Shown: positions 1 to 62,962, counted from the first letter of the stretch. The stretch: 64,000 bases of DNA from Amorphochlora amoebiformis (GCA_054601695.1 BAAHQB010000009.1:310001-374000), one strand, 5' to 3'. Translations and numbers: made by a program. The notes: generated by a model not told the origin, from the letters alone.

Positions 1-17525
<17,525 letters not shown>

Positions 17526-17894
17526 ATTAAACGAATACAAACAAGACGAGAAAGAGAGAAGAGGATATTAAGAGAGCGAGAGAGATGGAATATATGTTTA
17601 AGAGGGTTTGAAAATATTTAAGTCACGAAAAAATAAGCTGACCGGGATAATCACACGCAAGAGCGGGACTTTCCACGGCGAGATCTCCGGATTCTGATAG
17701 TTGCGCAGACTCGCGAGCGTGGAGATCATCTGTGTATTTTGGATTCGAGTTTCACTTTCTTTTTTTCTCTCCTTCTATTCTCTTTGCTAGCTCTCTCACT
17801 TTGTGTGCGTGCACGAGACTCTGAAGATGTCAAAAGAGGAAGAGAGGAGGAGGAAGAGAATGGACAGGAGAGAATGTATTATATACGCACATAT

Positions 17895-17949
<55 letters not shown>

Positions 17950-18048
17950 GAGTGAGTACAGAGAGTGAAAGAGAGCGAGAGAAGAGAGCGAGAGAAGAGA
18001 GCGAGAGAAGAGAGCGAGAGAAGAGAGCGAGAGAAGAGAGAAACAGTG
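17526..18048. other. Spacer upstream of the SNF2 gene
   Basis: Lies between the SNF2-gene start (17525, minus) and the stop of the 236-aa gene (18049, minus), so it holds one 3' UTR and the SNF2 promoter. It contains unique sequence at 17526-17730, a CT run, one TA run and a GAGAGAAGAGAGC tandem repeat at 17965-18035. Confidence 0.5.
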
Positions 18049-21401
<3,353 letters not shown>

Positions 21402-21470
21402 GACTGGTCGCGCTATCTAATCAAGGGCTTCCCCTTGCCGGGCTTGTCAGGAGAGCTTTAACGCGATGTT
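21402..21470. promoter_or_regulatory. Very short divergent promoter region
   Basis: If both candidate start codons (21401 minus, 21471 plus) are right, only 69 bp separate them. No recognised promoter motif. The transcription starts may lie inside the other gene's 5' exon. Confidence 0.3.
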
Positions 21471-25068
<3,598 letters not shown>

Positions 25069-25103
25069 GAGATTATGCATATATATATATATATATATAT
25101 ATG

Positions 25104-25151
<48 letters not shown>

Positions 25152-25167
25152 TATATTATATATATAA

Positions 25168-25198
<31 letters not shown>

Positions 25199-25349
25199 TA
25201 TGTATACATACATATATATTATATACATATATATTATATATATGTATATATATGTGTGTGTAAATGTATATTTTCATATGTATAAATATAAACATATATG
25301 TACATACATATATATATATATAAATGTATGTTTTTAGTAAACTTTTACT

Positions 25350-25426
<77 letters not shown>

Positions 25427-25485
25427 GTGTGTGTGTGCGTGTACGTATATTTATGTTAAAACATAAACGTATTATAAATATAAAG

Positions 25486-25527
<42 letters not shown>

Positions 25528-25630
25528 TATATATGTCATACATAGATACATATATATATATGTATGTATGTATATATACATATATATATCATGTCTGTTT
25601 ATGTACATACATGATTTGTTTAAGGATTAG

Positions 25631-28749
<3,119 letters not shown>

Positions 28750-28804
28750 CTCTGTGTGCATGTATGATTGTCGAGTGTTAATAATTGCAATGCATGTGCA
28801 AATC

Positions 28805-28861
<57 letters not shown>

Positions 28862-28985
28862 TAGATATATATACGTATATATATATATATGTGTGTGTGT
28901 ATATATAAGATAATATATGCTAGTAATGCTGCTAAGTATACTATATGATACGTGTATATGTGAACATATACATATAATATCTATA

Positions 28986-29022
<37 letters not shown>

Positions 29023-29025
29023 CGA

Positions 29026-29086
<61 letters not shown>

Positions 29087-29181
29087 ACAATATATATATA
29101 TATATATCTAGATATATATATATATATATAATGTGTAAAATACTTTTAGCTTTGGACCATGCAATGCTAGTGATCATGATA

Positions 29182-29236
<55 letters not shown>

Positions 29237-29369
29237 ATAATATAATTACATCATATATATATATATATATTATATAATAATATAATTATATCATATATAT
29301 ATCAATGATATCATGTGTGTGTTTTTATCAATATTAATTAGTATATTAGTATAATAGTATATAATTTTA

Positions 29370-29422
<53 letters not shown>

Positions 29423-29864
29423 TATATACATTTATATATATACATTCACACACATCATAATACAAACAATTTTTTACTTTTTGTTGTCCTAACAAACTCA
29501 TTGTTACAAATTACATAGACTCATAGTGTAAGTGTGTAACTGATACCCAAGTAAGTTAATAAATTTTACTTATGATTCGATAGTTACTATATATATCGCA
29601 TAATCTAGATAATCGTACTATATATCGCATAATCTAGATAATGGTATTTTTATTATACTACTAGCATCGTGAAGAATATAATCGAGATTACAGAAATATT
29701 CTCCAGTTGTCTGTGCCTGAGTCAGCCTGACCATCACAGCTAGGTGCAGCTTTATTGAACTTGTATCAAATCGATACCGCAGCGTTTAAACTACACAATA
29801 TAACTAAATGGTGTACACCGAAAACTGATCCGAATTATAAAGTCAGATTCTCCACACCCTCCAG
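28750..29864. other. Spacer between convergent genes
   Basis: Mostly TA repeats, with unique AT-rich sequence at 29450-29860. A 31-bp unit (ACTATATATATCGCATAATCTAGATAAT) is tandemly duplicated at 29586-29642. A possible short minus-strand exon near 29140-29180 could not be supported. No gene seen. Confidence 0.45.
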
Positions 29865-30353
29865 CTAACGTTTCTTTATCTCGCTACGTCGACGTCGCCT
29901 GTGTATTCGTAGGCAATACGTGATGCCAATGGCCGCCGCAAACGCCCCGACCAGGATAACCGTCGCCGCAAGGATTGCGACAAGGTCGACCAGCTGAAAG
30001 AGAGTAGAAAGTTATATTTCGGTCGATACGGTGAGTCGGTTGTGTACGGTGACAGCCATCGTTCAGAGCCGGCCGAAGAATTAACAAAGGAAATTCTTTT
30101 TAGACATATTCAATATGCGCATATCTGATACACATAATAGCAGCCCCAGCGCGCACGCCCAACGGCTTGGCGACTGCATGACTTCACAGGAACCGATTTG
30201 AGACGTCTAAAGGATCAGACTCATCTCCAGTGTCAGATCTACTCATACTGCCCTCCAAGTTGGGGTTTGTTCAAAAGGAATGTTGAAATCTGATGTAATA
30301 TTTCTACGAACCGAGCCTACAGGATCGAAGGGCGGGTTTCCATAGATGGCCAT
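29865..30353 (-). CDS. Small membrane protein, 102 aa, three exons
   Basis: Not identified as a known family. Exons (minus): 30353-30249 (ATG, MAIYGNPPFDPVG), 30206-30132, 29993-29865 (TAG). All three are phase 0. Donors are GTATGA and GTATCA; the last acceptor follows a good pyrimidine tract (CTTTCAG). The C-terminal exon encodes a long hydrophobic stretch (LVDLVAILAATVILVGAF, continuing through GITYCL) and ends with a run of five arginines and KKR. This fits a C-terminal membrane anchor with a positively charged cytosolic tail. Exon two ends in a hydrophobic patch (ACALGLLLC), so the segment may be a long single helix or a hairpin. The start lies 219 bp from the divergent start at 30573. 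A second open frame over the last exon (GRPCRNPCGDGYPG) needs a different donor and looks less natural. Confidence 0.6.
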
Positions 30354-30572
30354 TTTCTCTTTAATGGCCCTCCGCCATCGCGGGTGGCTTGTCAAATGCT
30401 GTACAAATCCAGATGCTCACCTTCGTTAAAAAGGAAAAGTTCCTCCAGGTATTAGCAGGACTTAAGGCGTTACGAGATATTATAGTGTCCTTCCCACCTG
30501 TCGAACAATTTGATTCCGTGCTCTCAAGCATCGCCTCGCAGCTCCGTTTGATAGCACACCTGGACCCGGCCA
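30354..30572. promoter_or_regulatory. Divergent promoter region, small membrane protein / 249-aa protein
   Basis: Between the start codons at 30353 (-) and 30573 (+) lie 219 bp with no microsatellite. An ORF (30413-30616, plus) covers most of it and may be chance. No promoter element was recognised; the call rests on divergent gene arrangement. Confidence 0.35.
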
Positions 30573-33256
<2,684 letters not shown>

Positions 33257-33277
33257 CTTTTATCATTGCGTGTAGAT

Positions 33278-33314
<37 letters not shown>

Positions 33315-33413
33315 TATATGTATACGTCTATAGATGTATATATACACATACATATATGATATACAATATATACATATATATACATATATATATATATACA
33401 TATATACATATAA

Positions 33414-33596
<183 letters not shown>

Positions 33597-33637
33597 GATA
33601 CATGTATATACTTTCACATGGTTATGTATACATTTAG

Positions 33638-48223
<14,586 letters not shown>

Positions 48224-48242
48224 AATTCCATAGTAGAACGAG

Positions 48243-48445
48243 TCAAACCCTAACCCTAACCCTAATCTAACCCTAACCCTAAACCTAACCCTAACCCTAA
48301 ATGCTAACCCTAACCCTAACCCTTCTACAACCTGACCTGAACCTAAACCTAACCATATCAATCAAATACAATATATTCGATATGGATGAGGACAAATTAA
48401 TTCAGCCCTTACCCTTACCCTTACCCTAACCCTAACCTACTTCTA
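48243..48445. repeat. CCCTAA telomere-like array
   Basis: Near-perfect CCCTAA units at 48247-48322 and 48406-48440, starting 20 bp after the anoctamin stop codon. They lie between the anoctamin gene and the next plus-strand gene, or in the latter's first intron. Confidence 0.9.
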
Positions 48446-48599
48446 TTTGAAGCCCCATCAAGACCTTTCGTATATAAGGATGGATTAATATATAGAATCG
48501 TATCTTCGTAAATATAGATATATACATATATATACATATAAATGTATATATATACATATATATATAGATATATATATACATGCATTTAGGAAAGAATAG

Positions 48600-48668
48600 C
48601 GTTGATCTTGAAACTCCGTTTCATTCGGGGGGCAACACCCCTGTTATGAGGTGTTACACGCACACATA

Positions 48669-48725
<57 letters not shown>

Positions 48726-48734
48726 ATGTATATG

Positions 48735-48802
<68 letters not shown>

Positions 48803-48863
48803 ATGTGTTTGTGTGCATCTATACACATATGTAACATGGTATAATATTTATCAATATATGTGT

Positions 48864-48906
<43 letters not shown>

Positions 48907-48934
48907 GTGTACATATAATAATATGTGCATGTAC

Positions 48935-48994
<60 letters not shown>

Positions 48995-48999
48995 TTGTG

Positions 49000-49050
<51 letters not shown>

Positions 49051-49174
49051 TGTGTGTGTGTATGTATATGTACATATATATGCATATATATATATATACA
49101 TACATATATACATACATATATATTTGTGCGTGTATGTGTGTATCTATACTCACTTAGTTGGATTAATGTCTTTA

Positions 49175-49224
<50 letters not shown>

Positions 49225-49404
49225 CTGTATGTGTGTATATGTATATGTGCATGTATGTATGATAAAAATTTACAATACATATATGTTCTCAGAATCAAAA
49301 TTGCGCTGTTTAAATCCGACAAGTCGATTCGATCTATTCGCCTGCTTAACGTGTGGCCTGCGGACGGTATTAAATATGTTATATTTAAATATATAAATAT
49401 ATAC

Positions 49405-49461
<57 letters not shown>

Positions 49462-49470
49462 TAAAAACAT

Positions 49471-49511
<41 letters not shown>

Positions 49512-49561
49512 GTGTTTTTGATATAGAAAATGTTTTGATTACTGTTTACACATAAACACAC

Positions 49562-49620
<59 letters not shown>

Positions 49621-50054
49621 CGTATATATATATGCATAGATTTATATATACGTTTGAAAAAATATACGTAGAAAATGTTCACACATATGAAAGTATTTTC
49701 GAAACTAACACGAAAACATAATACATTATATCTGTGCAAATGAAAGTACACACACACACATCCATAAAAAATATACATATGAGAAATACGACAATTTCAA
49801 AGCAAATGCATCCAGGATATGCAATATATACACATTTAGGCGACACGAACCCTTGTTCTTCTTGCTGTGGATTCAAATATACAAATGATAAGCACCCCGC
49901 GGAGAGGTTATGAGCGTGTATGTGTGTGTAATATAATATAGCTGATCAGGAACATACATATGAGGTGTATGTAATATTGTTTTTAGCGGTCTACAGAGAC
50001 ATACATCGATTATTCGATTATGTTGATGTATTCTATTGTGTTATGCATGTTATA

Positions 50055-50101
<47 letters not shown>

Positions 50102-50233
50102 GTATAGTGTGTATATATACATTTGTATTCACTATATGTGCGTACATGTATACATATAGTACACATGTATTTATGTGATGATATATGTAGGGACTACGAT
50201 GCGCCTTTTGAGGACGGATTTTGGTACAGTTAC

Positions 50234-50284
<51 letters not shown>

Positions 50285-50318
50285 GCACTATATCCAAAAT
50301 AATTAAATATAAACATAT

Positions 50319-50360
<42 letters not shown>

Positions 50361-50614
50361 ATATATATACATATATATATAAGCATGTAATATATACACA
50401 TACGTAAATGTATATAAATAATATATATATATATAGAGGTATTCTTATATTGAGTATCTTAATGTGCTACTATTTATATCATATTATATATTTTGTATTA
50501 CTTTTCTCTAAATTATGTTATACTAGTGTCATGTTGTAGTATTATGATTTATAAATATCGCAATGACATGTTTGCATGTTATGATTTAGACTTATTTTCT
50601 TGTGGAAATAAATA

Positions 50615-50659
<45 letters not shown>

Positions 50660-50740
50660 GTTACATATGTTTATATACATACATATATATATTATATATG
50701 TGTGTGTGTGTATGTGTGCGTGTATTTATGTTTATCTATG

Positions 50741-50799
<59 letters not shown>

Positions 50800-51124
50800 T
50801 TATAGTATATATATATATATATATATAATATATATACATATATATATATATATATGTGTGTGTTTATAAACATATGCACACTTAAAATATAATATGTATG
50901 CGTAACACACATATTTACAGGGACGAGTTTGTTGTCATGGAGAACATAAGTAACCCTAACACTAACCCTAATCCTAACCGTGACCCGATGCAAATGCTGC
51001 CCCTATCCCTAACCCTAATGCTAGTAATCGAACATTCTTTAATCCAATTTCTAACCCATCGCCAATCGTTCATATCTAACTCCAATCCAAACTCTAGCTG
51101 ACTTTAGCTGACATTGTAAATATT

Positions 51125-51211
<87 letters not shown>

Positions 51212-51240
51212 ATGGATATATAAATATGTATACTATATAC

Positions 51241-51276
<36 letters not shown>

Positions 51277-51286
51277 TTTTATGTAT

Positions 51287-51336
<50 letters not shown>

Positions 51337-51459
51337 GTATGGATATATATATTTATATACATATATATATATATATATATACGTATGTATAATATGTATG
51401 TCTGTATGTTTACATGTGTGAATGAATATATCTATGTATTTGTATTATATTTAATATAA

Positions 51460-51493
<34 letters not shown>

Positions 51494-51679
51494 ATTTATG
51501 TATATATTTATATATATATAGGGTTAATGTTGGGTTACGGTTAACGTTAAGGATCGGGTTCTGGTTAGGATTAGGGTTCGGGTGTAGGATTTGGACTATG
51601 TTCGGAATGAGTTAAGTTGACAAGAATAGTTTGGTGAGTAGGGTTAGGTAGGGATCGGGTTGGGGTAAGGATTCTATAC

Positions 51680-51737
<58 letters not shown>

Positions 51738-52279
51738 CATATATAAATTTATATATAAACACATCTAATATATACATATGTACAAAACACCATACACGCA
51801 TTCACCATAACCATAATGCTAATCCTGACCGTGACCCAAACCTAGCCCTAACCCTAACAAAAATAGCCGACGAGAATTACGTTACCAATGTTTATATGCG
51901 TTTCGATGCCCCTGTTGGAGTTGTCCGGCTCACAGGGTACATCCCTAACCCATTTCCTAACCCTAACCCATACACTAACCCTAACCCTAACCCATCCTAT
52001 AATCCTAACGCATACCCTAATCCATACCCAAAACCTAACCCAAAGTTGAATTTCAGAGTTGTAATAACGCTAAGGCTTCTCCTATTGTATTTGTGTATAC
52101 ATGGTTATATGCATATATTTATGAACATATATGTACATACATATATGTGCACCTACGTAGATATTGCACATAAGGTGTTTCTTAGTGCATTTGAATGCAT
52201 TTATTTCAATAACGCTATTAATTTTTGATGTGTGTACATGTGTATAATACCTGAATATATACACACATATATGTACATG

Positions 52280-52316
<37 letters not shown>

Positions 52317-52401
52317 GGCTTAGTTTTGATACGAATTTCTCCATTACCGATACGAAGCGTCGCTGGTATTTATAACCTAATATTTGGCATGTTGGTATAT
52401 A

Positions 52402-52461
<60 letters not shown>

Positions 52462-52498
52462 GTTAGAGCAACGATATGACTACCAGTGGACCTCCAGT

Positions 52499-52545
<47 letters not shown>

Positions 52546-52756
52546 ACGTGTGTATACCGTGTGAGCCTGTGTATTGCGTACACGTGTTCATACCGCATAT
52601 GCGTTGCATTTGTATTTTAGTCCTTAAAGTTATTACCATTACGAACACAAATGTTGTTTACACATAATAAATTCGTTGTTCTTATTCTGCTAGTGACTCT
52701 TATTATACTATTATGAATACATATGTACGGAACTTGAAATACTGATATATACTGGT

Positions 52757-52847
<91 letters not shown>

Positions 52848-53564
52848 GTATATGTATATAATTTTATATTGTTAACGCTGCTCTCCGGAAAGCCAGTAGT
52901 CCTGTCTGGCCCACCGGTAGTATGGTAGTAGGCAATGAGCTCTTGTAGCGCGAAGGTAGCTATAGTAGATCGGTAATTCAATTTTTGGTTTGAAGTCCCT
53001 TTGGATTATGCTACTTGGACTCTAAATTGGTTGGAACAAACTTGCTATTGCGCACAGAACATTACAGAACAACGAGAACTTCTCAAGCACATCCGAATAA
53101 TTGGGAAAGTTCCGGAAACGTGACATGGAGTGACATCACACCCTGTCACCTGATACTCGGAAGATCCGTTTCTAGCGCGTAGTGCCGGGTAGTACCGTAT
53201 GAGACGATCTCCAGCAATCTCCGGGATGTCCAGCGAATTCCAGTATATCTTTGAAATGTATAGAACTACACGGTATCGACTCACTCGTCTAGCTGAATAC
53301 CCTCATGCTAATTCTAATCTTGGTCTAACAATTCATCTCAATATTTATATAGGTATGGCAAAGACCACGGTGGTATAGTAGTGGAATCGCGTCACCATCC
53401 CAAGGCAGGGATAGGCGCCCTCATCAGTATGCAAGGCCTTCTTACACCAAAAACCGGTCTAATCTCGAGCTTTTTTCTCTCACTTTATCGCTCTCTCTAA
53501 CGTTCATCAAGATTTCTTCATCCAATACATTATATAGACCGCTGTGAATGTATGTATGTGTAAG

Positions 53565-53626
<62 letters not shown>

Positions 53627-54128
53627 TATATAGTATAAATCTAGATATGTAAATAGGTCATATCGGATACCTTGAGTGCAAGTTTTCTGCTCTAGACGGC
53701 AAAGTAGAGACTCTCAAGAAAGGCACGAAACTCGACCTACATATTATTAGAGAGGTATTCAACTAAGAGTCGACAATGAACAACAGTTCCGATACTTATC
53801 TCTCATATTCCTCTCGGTGTTCTCCTCTCTCTCTCATTCTCTTTCTCTCTCTCTCTCTCTCTATGTGTGTGTGCTCTGAGCTCAAGCCTTGAGAGGATGG
53901 GTGAGGGGAGAGAGGTCGAGAGAGAAAGTAGTGAGATAGAGAGAAAGAGGGAATAAGATTACGAGAGAAAAGAGAGTTTTATTGAGGTCTACGTGTTGGC
54001 GCAGGATGCACCTACATTTGATAGGATTGTGGTGTCGCAGCTTCCACCTAGCGCTTCCAAGTTTGGAAAATCCATTTTCGGGACTTCAAGATATGGTTTG
54101 TATGAATATATATATGTTCCTTAATATC

Positions 54129-54159
<31 letters not shown>

Positions 54160-54906
54160 TAATATATATATATATATACACACATTATACATACATACAC
54201 ATATATATATATATGTATATATATTATATATATATATATATATATACATATGTATATATACATGCGTATAATATATATATATATATATATATGAATGTAT
54301 GTATTTAGATGTATTAATTCGTACACATGATATGTATACACATTTAAATATATATGTATGTATGTGTATGTATGTATGTACATGTGTATGTGTATAATAT
54401 GTAAATATATATGTGAATTTATAAAATGCATGAAATACACCAGGGCGTAAATATGATGAAGAGAAACATGCGGAGAAGAAGAATGGTAAGCAAACCCCCT
54501 ACTAACCCAATCCAATCCTCCATTTCCCAACTCACCTCAAGCCTAGGCATATATAATCAAAAATACTACATATATCTAATATATATATATATATATATAT
54601 ACATCATCTACATGTATGGATATATGTACATAAAATTCTGCATAACCCGAACACCGTAATTTAGCTATATCGTTCTTAAGCTGGAATTCGGAGAGTCGTA
54701 GACCTTCATTAGGAAAGGAGTTGGAATCCAAGAGATCTTACCGTCCTAAGACGGATTCTTCAAAGGTTTTCGTCTTATGGATGTGTGTTCTGTTTGGGAT
54801 TTATGTGTGTGAGAACAGTAAAATATGTATAAATATATATATATATATATATATATAGAACAAATATTCATATGATGTGTGTGCACGTGCGTACATACAT
54901 ACCCAC

Positions 54907-54968
<62 letters not shown>

Positions 54969-55379
54969 CATGCATAATATATATATATATATATATATGT
55001 GTATTATATATATATATATATATATATATGTGTATATATATATATATACATTGTATATATAAGTAAATATGTAAAATATCTGTAAACATATAAAAATTTA
55101 AAGTTTACTACGTATACGTTGGATCATTTCAAGGGACCAGAATCGAAGGGGTCATTGAAGAGTGAGAGTAAACTTAAGCGACCTATGTCGTCCAGCAACT
55201 CTATCGTAGCTTCACCGTTATCTGCTAGATCTGCAAGACAGTGTCGGAACTTCAAGTCGCACGAACCTAGTTCACTGAGCGGGCAATCATCAACAATCTC
55301 ACCAGGCCGAATTCCAGAATCTAGAGAATATGCGGCTAATCATACTATGCAAAATATACTAGTTCTAGTAGATATATAA
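48600..55379 (+). CDS. Unidentified protein, at least 334 aa, 13 exons (5' end not found)
   Basis: Function not recognised. Exons: 48600-48650, 49293-49366, 49840-49906, 50191-50223, 50921-50949, 51867-51936, 52318-52365, 53353-53456, 53657-53754, 54005-54095, 54444-54485, 54713-54765, 55134-55379 (TAA). All twelve junctions keep phase. The first 230 residues read as a beta-rich folded region: [20 protein letters not shown], then [11 protein letters not shown] (three close cysteines), [73 protein letters not shown]. The last 110 residues are Lys- and then Ser-rich and look disordered. There is no membrane segment. Two introns begin or end in CCCTAA repeats, and the intron 52366-53352 holds the probable third copy of the inverted-repeat element. 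At least one 5' exon is missing between 48224 and 48599. Confidence 0.74.
50946..51110. repeat. CCCTAA-type repeats beginning at a splice donor
   Basis: The intron after exon 50921-50949 opens GTAACCCTAACACTAACCC and continues with degenerate units to about 51100. Confidence 0.8.
51520..52050. repeat. Telomere-like repeats flanking one exon
   Basis: GGGTTA/TTAGGG units at 51520-51670, then CCCTAA units at 51815-51860 that end at the acceptor of exon 51867-51936, and again from its donor (GTACATCCCTAACCC) to about 52040. Confidence 0.8.
52869..53328. mobile_element. Probable third, diverged and inverted copy of the MITE-like element
   Basis: Starts TTGTTAACGCTG, the reverse complement of the copy-2 end, and finishes near GGTCTAACAA. 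The minus strand shares scattered blocks with copy 1 (GGAGATCGT.TCAT..GG, TGATGTCAC...ATGTCACG). It fills the intron 52366-53352. Confidence 0.4.
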
Positions 55380-55732
55380 TTAAATCATGACAGTAGAATA
55401 CGGAATCATTCTAGTCATTGCTAACGTCGACTGAGTCATGATAGCTAGTTATTATCTAGACTATATCTAGTATGTAGTAATTGAATGAACGTACGTACAA
55501 TTGGAATACTAGCTAGAATCAACAATTACGAACATCAGTTGGTGTATTCCCACTCTGAACTGTTACAGTGTTATCATAGTCACCTGCATGCACCGCTCGC
55601 TAGTCTAGTAGTGTACGTGTTGAACTGTTTCACTAGTTGATCGAGTGTAAAACGTAAGCTGCACATTTAGACAATAGACTAATTAATTCAAACTGTCTTC
55701 CACGTATTTTCACTGCAGTTCCTAGAGTTCGC
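55380..55732. other. CTAG-rich spacer between convergent genes
   Basis: Unique sequence free of microsatellite, with about ten CTAG tetramers (TCTAGT, GCTAGA, ACTAGT). It holds the 3' ends of a plus-strand and a minus-strand gene. Confidence 0.5.
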
Positions 55733-56043
55733 TCAATCGACCATCGAGCCCTTCCGAAATCTTTGCTTATAACCTACGACGTAACACACGTGATAACAAA
55801 AATTAAAAATTTACGAATCTAGAGAAACCTCCAAAACGCACAAATTAAAAGGGTCAAAACGCATAACTTACTTTCGCCTGTGGCACAATCTAATACCTCC
55901 ACCTGCGAAGATTCCAAGGGCCTAGAAGAAAATAGTATAAACTTGTGCGTCACAAGCTAATGTTAGGATTAGGGCTTCTAGTTACGTGGGAAGCTCTCTC
56001 GATTCCCTTTCAATATCGACCATATCGCGTCGCTGAGTCGCAG
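55733..56043 (-). CDS. Three 3' exons of a minus-strand gene, perhaps the tail of the WW-domain gene
   Basis: Exons (minus): 56043-55986, 55921-55872, 55773-55733 (TGA). The middle exon has an excellent acceptor (TTTTCTTCTAG) and donor (GTAAGT). Phases 2 and 1 link the three into ATQRRDMVDIERESRELPT, PLESSQVEVLDCATGE and SYKQRFRKGSMVD, a hydrophilic C-terminus. No start codon or 5' exon is visible in the TA-rich stretch 56044-56985. Either short 5' exons are hidden there, or these exons belong to the WW-domain gene upstream: a cryptic GTTCCG donor inside its last exon (near 57037) would join in phase and bypass the TGA at 56986. The three exons look real; their parent gene is open. Confidence 0.5.
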
Positions 56044-56189
56044 CTGGATATAATATTTTACAGATGGACAAATAAAACAATGGAAGCATTTTTCCATTTA
56101 CGGCCAGATTTGTATGGATGTATTATGTTTTATGTACGTGTATATACAATTGTACGTATATTTAGAACTGCATTCATACATATAAATCG

Positions 56190-56233
<44 letters not shown>

Positions 56234-56249
56234 AATATCTCTCTATGTA

Positions 56250-56296
<47 letters not shown>

Positions 56297-56372
56297 CATA
56301 TATGTTACATATGAATATATAATACTTATATTTACATGTTTTTACACATATATACATATATAATATATATTA

Positions 56373-56405
<33 letters not shown>

Positions 56406-56412
56406 TTATTAT

Positions 56413-56464
<52 letters not shown>

Positions 56465-56534
56465 GTATATATACACATATACATACATACTATATATATA
56501 TATACATATATCTATATATCTATATATATATTAT

Positions 56535-56586
<52 letters not shown>

Positions 56587-56596
56587 AAAAATATTT

Positions 56597-56646
<50 letters not shown>

Positions 56647-56649
56647 ATA

Positions 56650-56705
<56 letters not shown>

Positions 56706-56853
56706 ATATATATATATACATACATATATATGTATATATATATATATACACATATATATATATATATATACACATACATATATGCATATAAATATCTTTA
56801 CACAACACACACACACAGACACACACATATATATATACATATATATATATCTG

Positions 56854-56894
<41 letters not shown>

Positions 56895-56928
56895 ACTTAT
56901 ATGTATATAAATAAATATATATATACAT

Positions 56929-56979
<51 letters not shown>

Positions 56980-56985
56980 AAGTGT

Positions 56986-60296
<3,311 letters not shown>

Positions 60297-60547
60297 ACAA
60301 GCGTGATCTAGCGAAATGTCACAGGATTCTCGAATGGAATAGAATTAGGGTATATTAACTAATTTTAGGCTTCTTGTGCAAGCGTGATCTAGCGAAATGT
60401 CACAGAATTGTATTAATATATTTTGGATATCTTAAATATTATCTGTATTATCTTTTTGAGATATTATGCAATATGGATATCTGGGTACCCAAGGACCACG
60501 CTAGATCTACCGGTAGGGTCGGGTAGTGAGTTGTCAGGAGAACAAGA
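60297..60547. promoter_or_regulatory. Divergent promoter region, WW-domain gene / PDCD5
   Basis: Only 251 bp separate two start codons on opposite strands, so both promoters must sit here. It contains a 27-bp direct repeat, CAAGCGTGATCTAGCGAAAT... at 60298-60324 and 60379-60405, spaced 81 bp, with no mismatch that I can see. No TATA box was identified with confidence. The repeat could be a shared regulatory site or a recent duplication of the 5' leader. Confidence 0.5.
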
Positions 60548-61193
60548 ATGGCGGACCAAAAGGTTGCGGCGCAAATGCAAGCTGCCCAAGAGCAGTCGAA
60601 GAAGATTCAGGTGTGTACGAGTGCCGGGATGTGATCCTCCAATAAATATTTAACGCATGTCGTTGTTTCCAGGAGGCAAAAATCAGAAGGGATGCGATGA
60701 TGAAGCAGCTTTTGAGTCCGGAAGCGAGCGAGAGACGTGAACACATGACTATATCTCGGGAAATATCTGTTGACACAACTTTTTTTCGTACTTAGTGAAA
60801 AGGATTGGGCTGGTGAAGCCCGAGATGGCACAGAAAGTTGGCAACATGATCCTACAGTACGCTTGATTTCTCGTTGCACACTTTCGAGGAAGCTTACTCT
60901 CTTTGTCAGGATGGCGAGCAACGGGCAAATTCAAGGCAAAATTAAAGAGGTTCACAGCATATCGTCATCTCAATTGCATACATGACTGTGTCATGAAAAC
61001 ATCGTAGGATACCTTGAAAAGCTACCTTACCAAGATTTCGGAACAAGATAAACCCAAGACCAAGATAACTTTCTTCCGGTAATGCACGACTTATGCAAAA
61101 TAGGGTTTCGCCAGTTGTGACTTGAGGAATTTGATGCGTAGGAGGGGCTTTGCTGACGACGAAGACGATTCGGAAGACTATGACGACATGTAA
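60548..61193 (+). CDS. PDCD5: PDCD5 (programmed cell death 5 / TFAR19 family), complete, 116 aa
   Basis: PDCD5 is a small conserved nuclear-cytosolic protein; the eukaryotic form is linked to apoptosis, TIP60 and the chaperonin CCT. Exons: 60548-60610 ([20 protein letters not shown]), 60673-60736, 60796-60856, 60910-60949, 61008-61078, 61142-61193 (TAA). They sum to 351 nt with all phases agreeing. Family features in order: an N-terminal charged helix; [39 protein letters not shown], matching the invariant LVKPE motif; [13 protein letters not shown]; the [11 protein letters not shown] strand; and an acidic tail [12 protein letters not shown]. The animal protein is about 125 aa, so length fits. 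Introns here are only 49-63 bp and free of TA repeats, unlike all other genes in the window, so this is the cleanest locus to calibrate splice signals. Confidence 0.96.
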
Positions 61194-62591
<1,398 letters not shown>

Positions 62592-62782
62592 CTAGACGCT
62601 CGCGACAATGTAGCACAAAAATCTCTTCGCCCTTTCAATGATAGAGGCCCTTTGAATGTCTGCTAGAGTAATCTGTTGAAAAGAGAAGCCATAAATCAAA
62701 TCATCATATGCATTTTGAGGAGGAAAAACAAATATTTTACCTCGCGCGACATCGCAACATTTTTCAGGAACTCTGCTTCAAG
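62592..62782 (-). CDS. Last two exons of an unidentified minus-strand gene
   Basis: Exons (minus): 62782-62741 and 62672-62592 (TAG). They read [14 protein letters not shown] and [20 protein letters not shown], then YIVASV and stop, joined in phase 0. The acceptor of the last exon follows a strong pyrimidine tract (TTCTCTTTTCAACAG). Both look helical and amphipathic. Upstream sequence (62783-64000) is mostly TA, AAT and AG repeats; a possible tiny start exon (MNCF followed by GTAAAT, near 63688) is too short to trust. The product is unknown. Confidence 0.55.
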
Positions 62783-62814
62783 CTGTATATATAGGACAAT
62801 ATATATGATCACAT

Positions 62815-62862
<48 letters not shown>

Positions 62863-62868
62863 TGTCTG

Positions 62869-62962
<94 letters not shown>

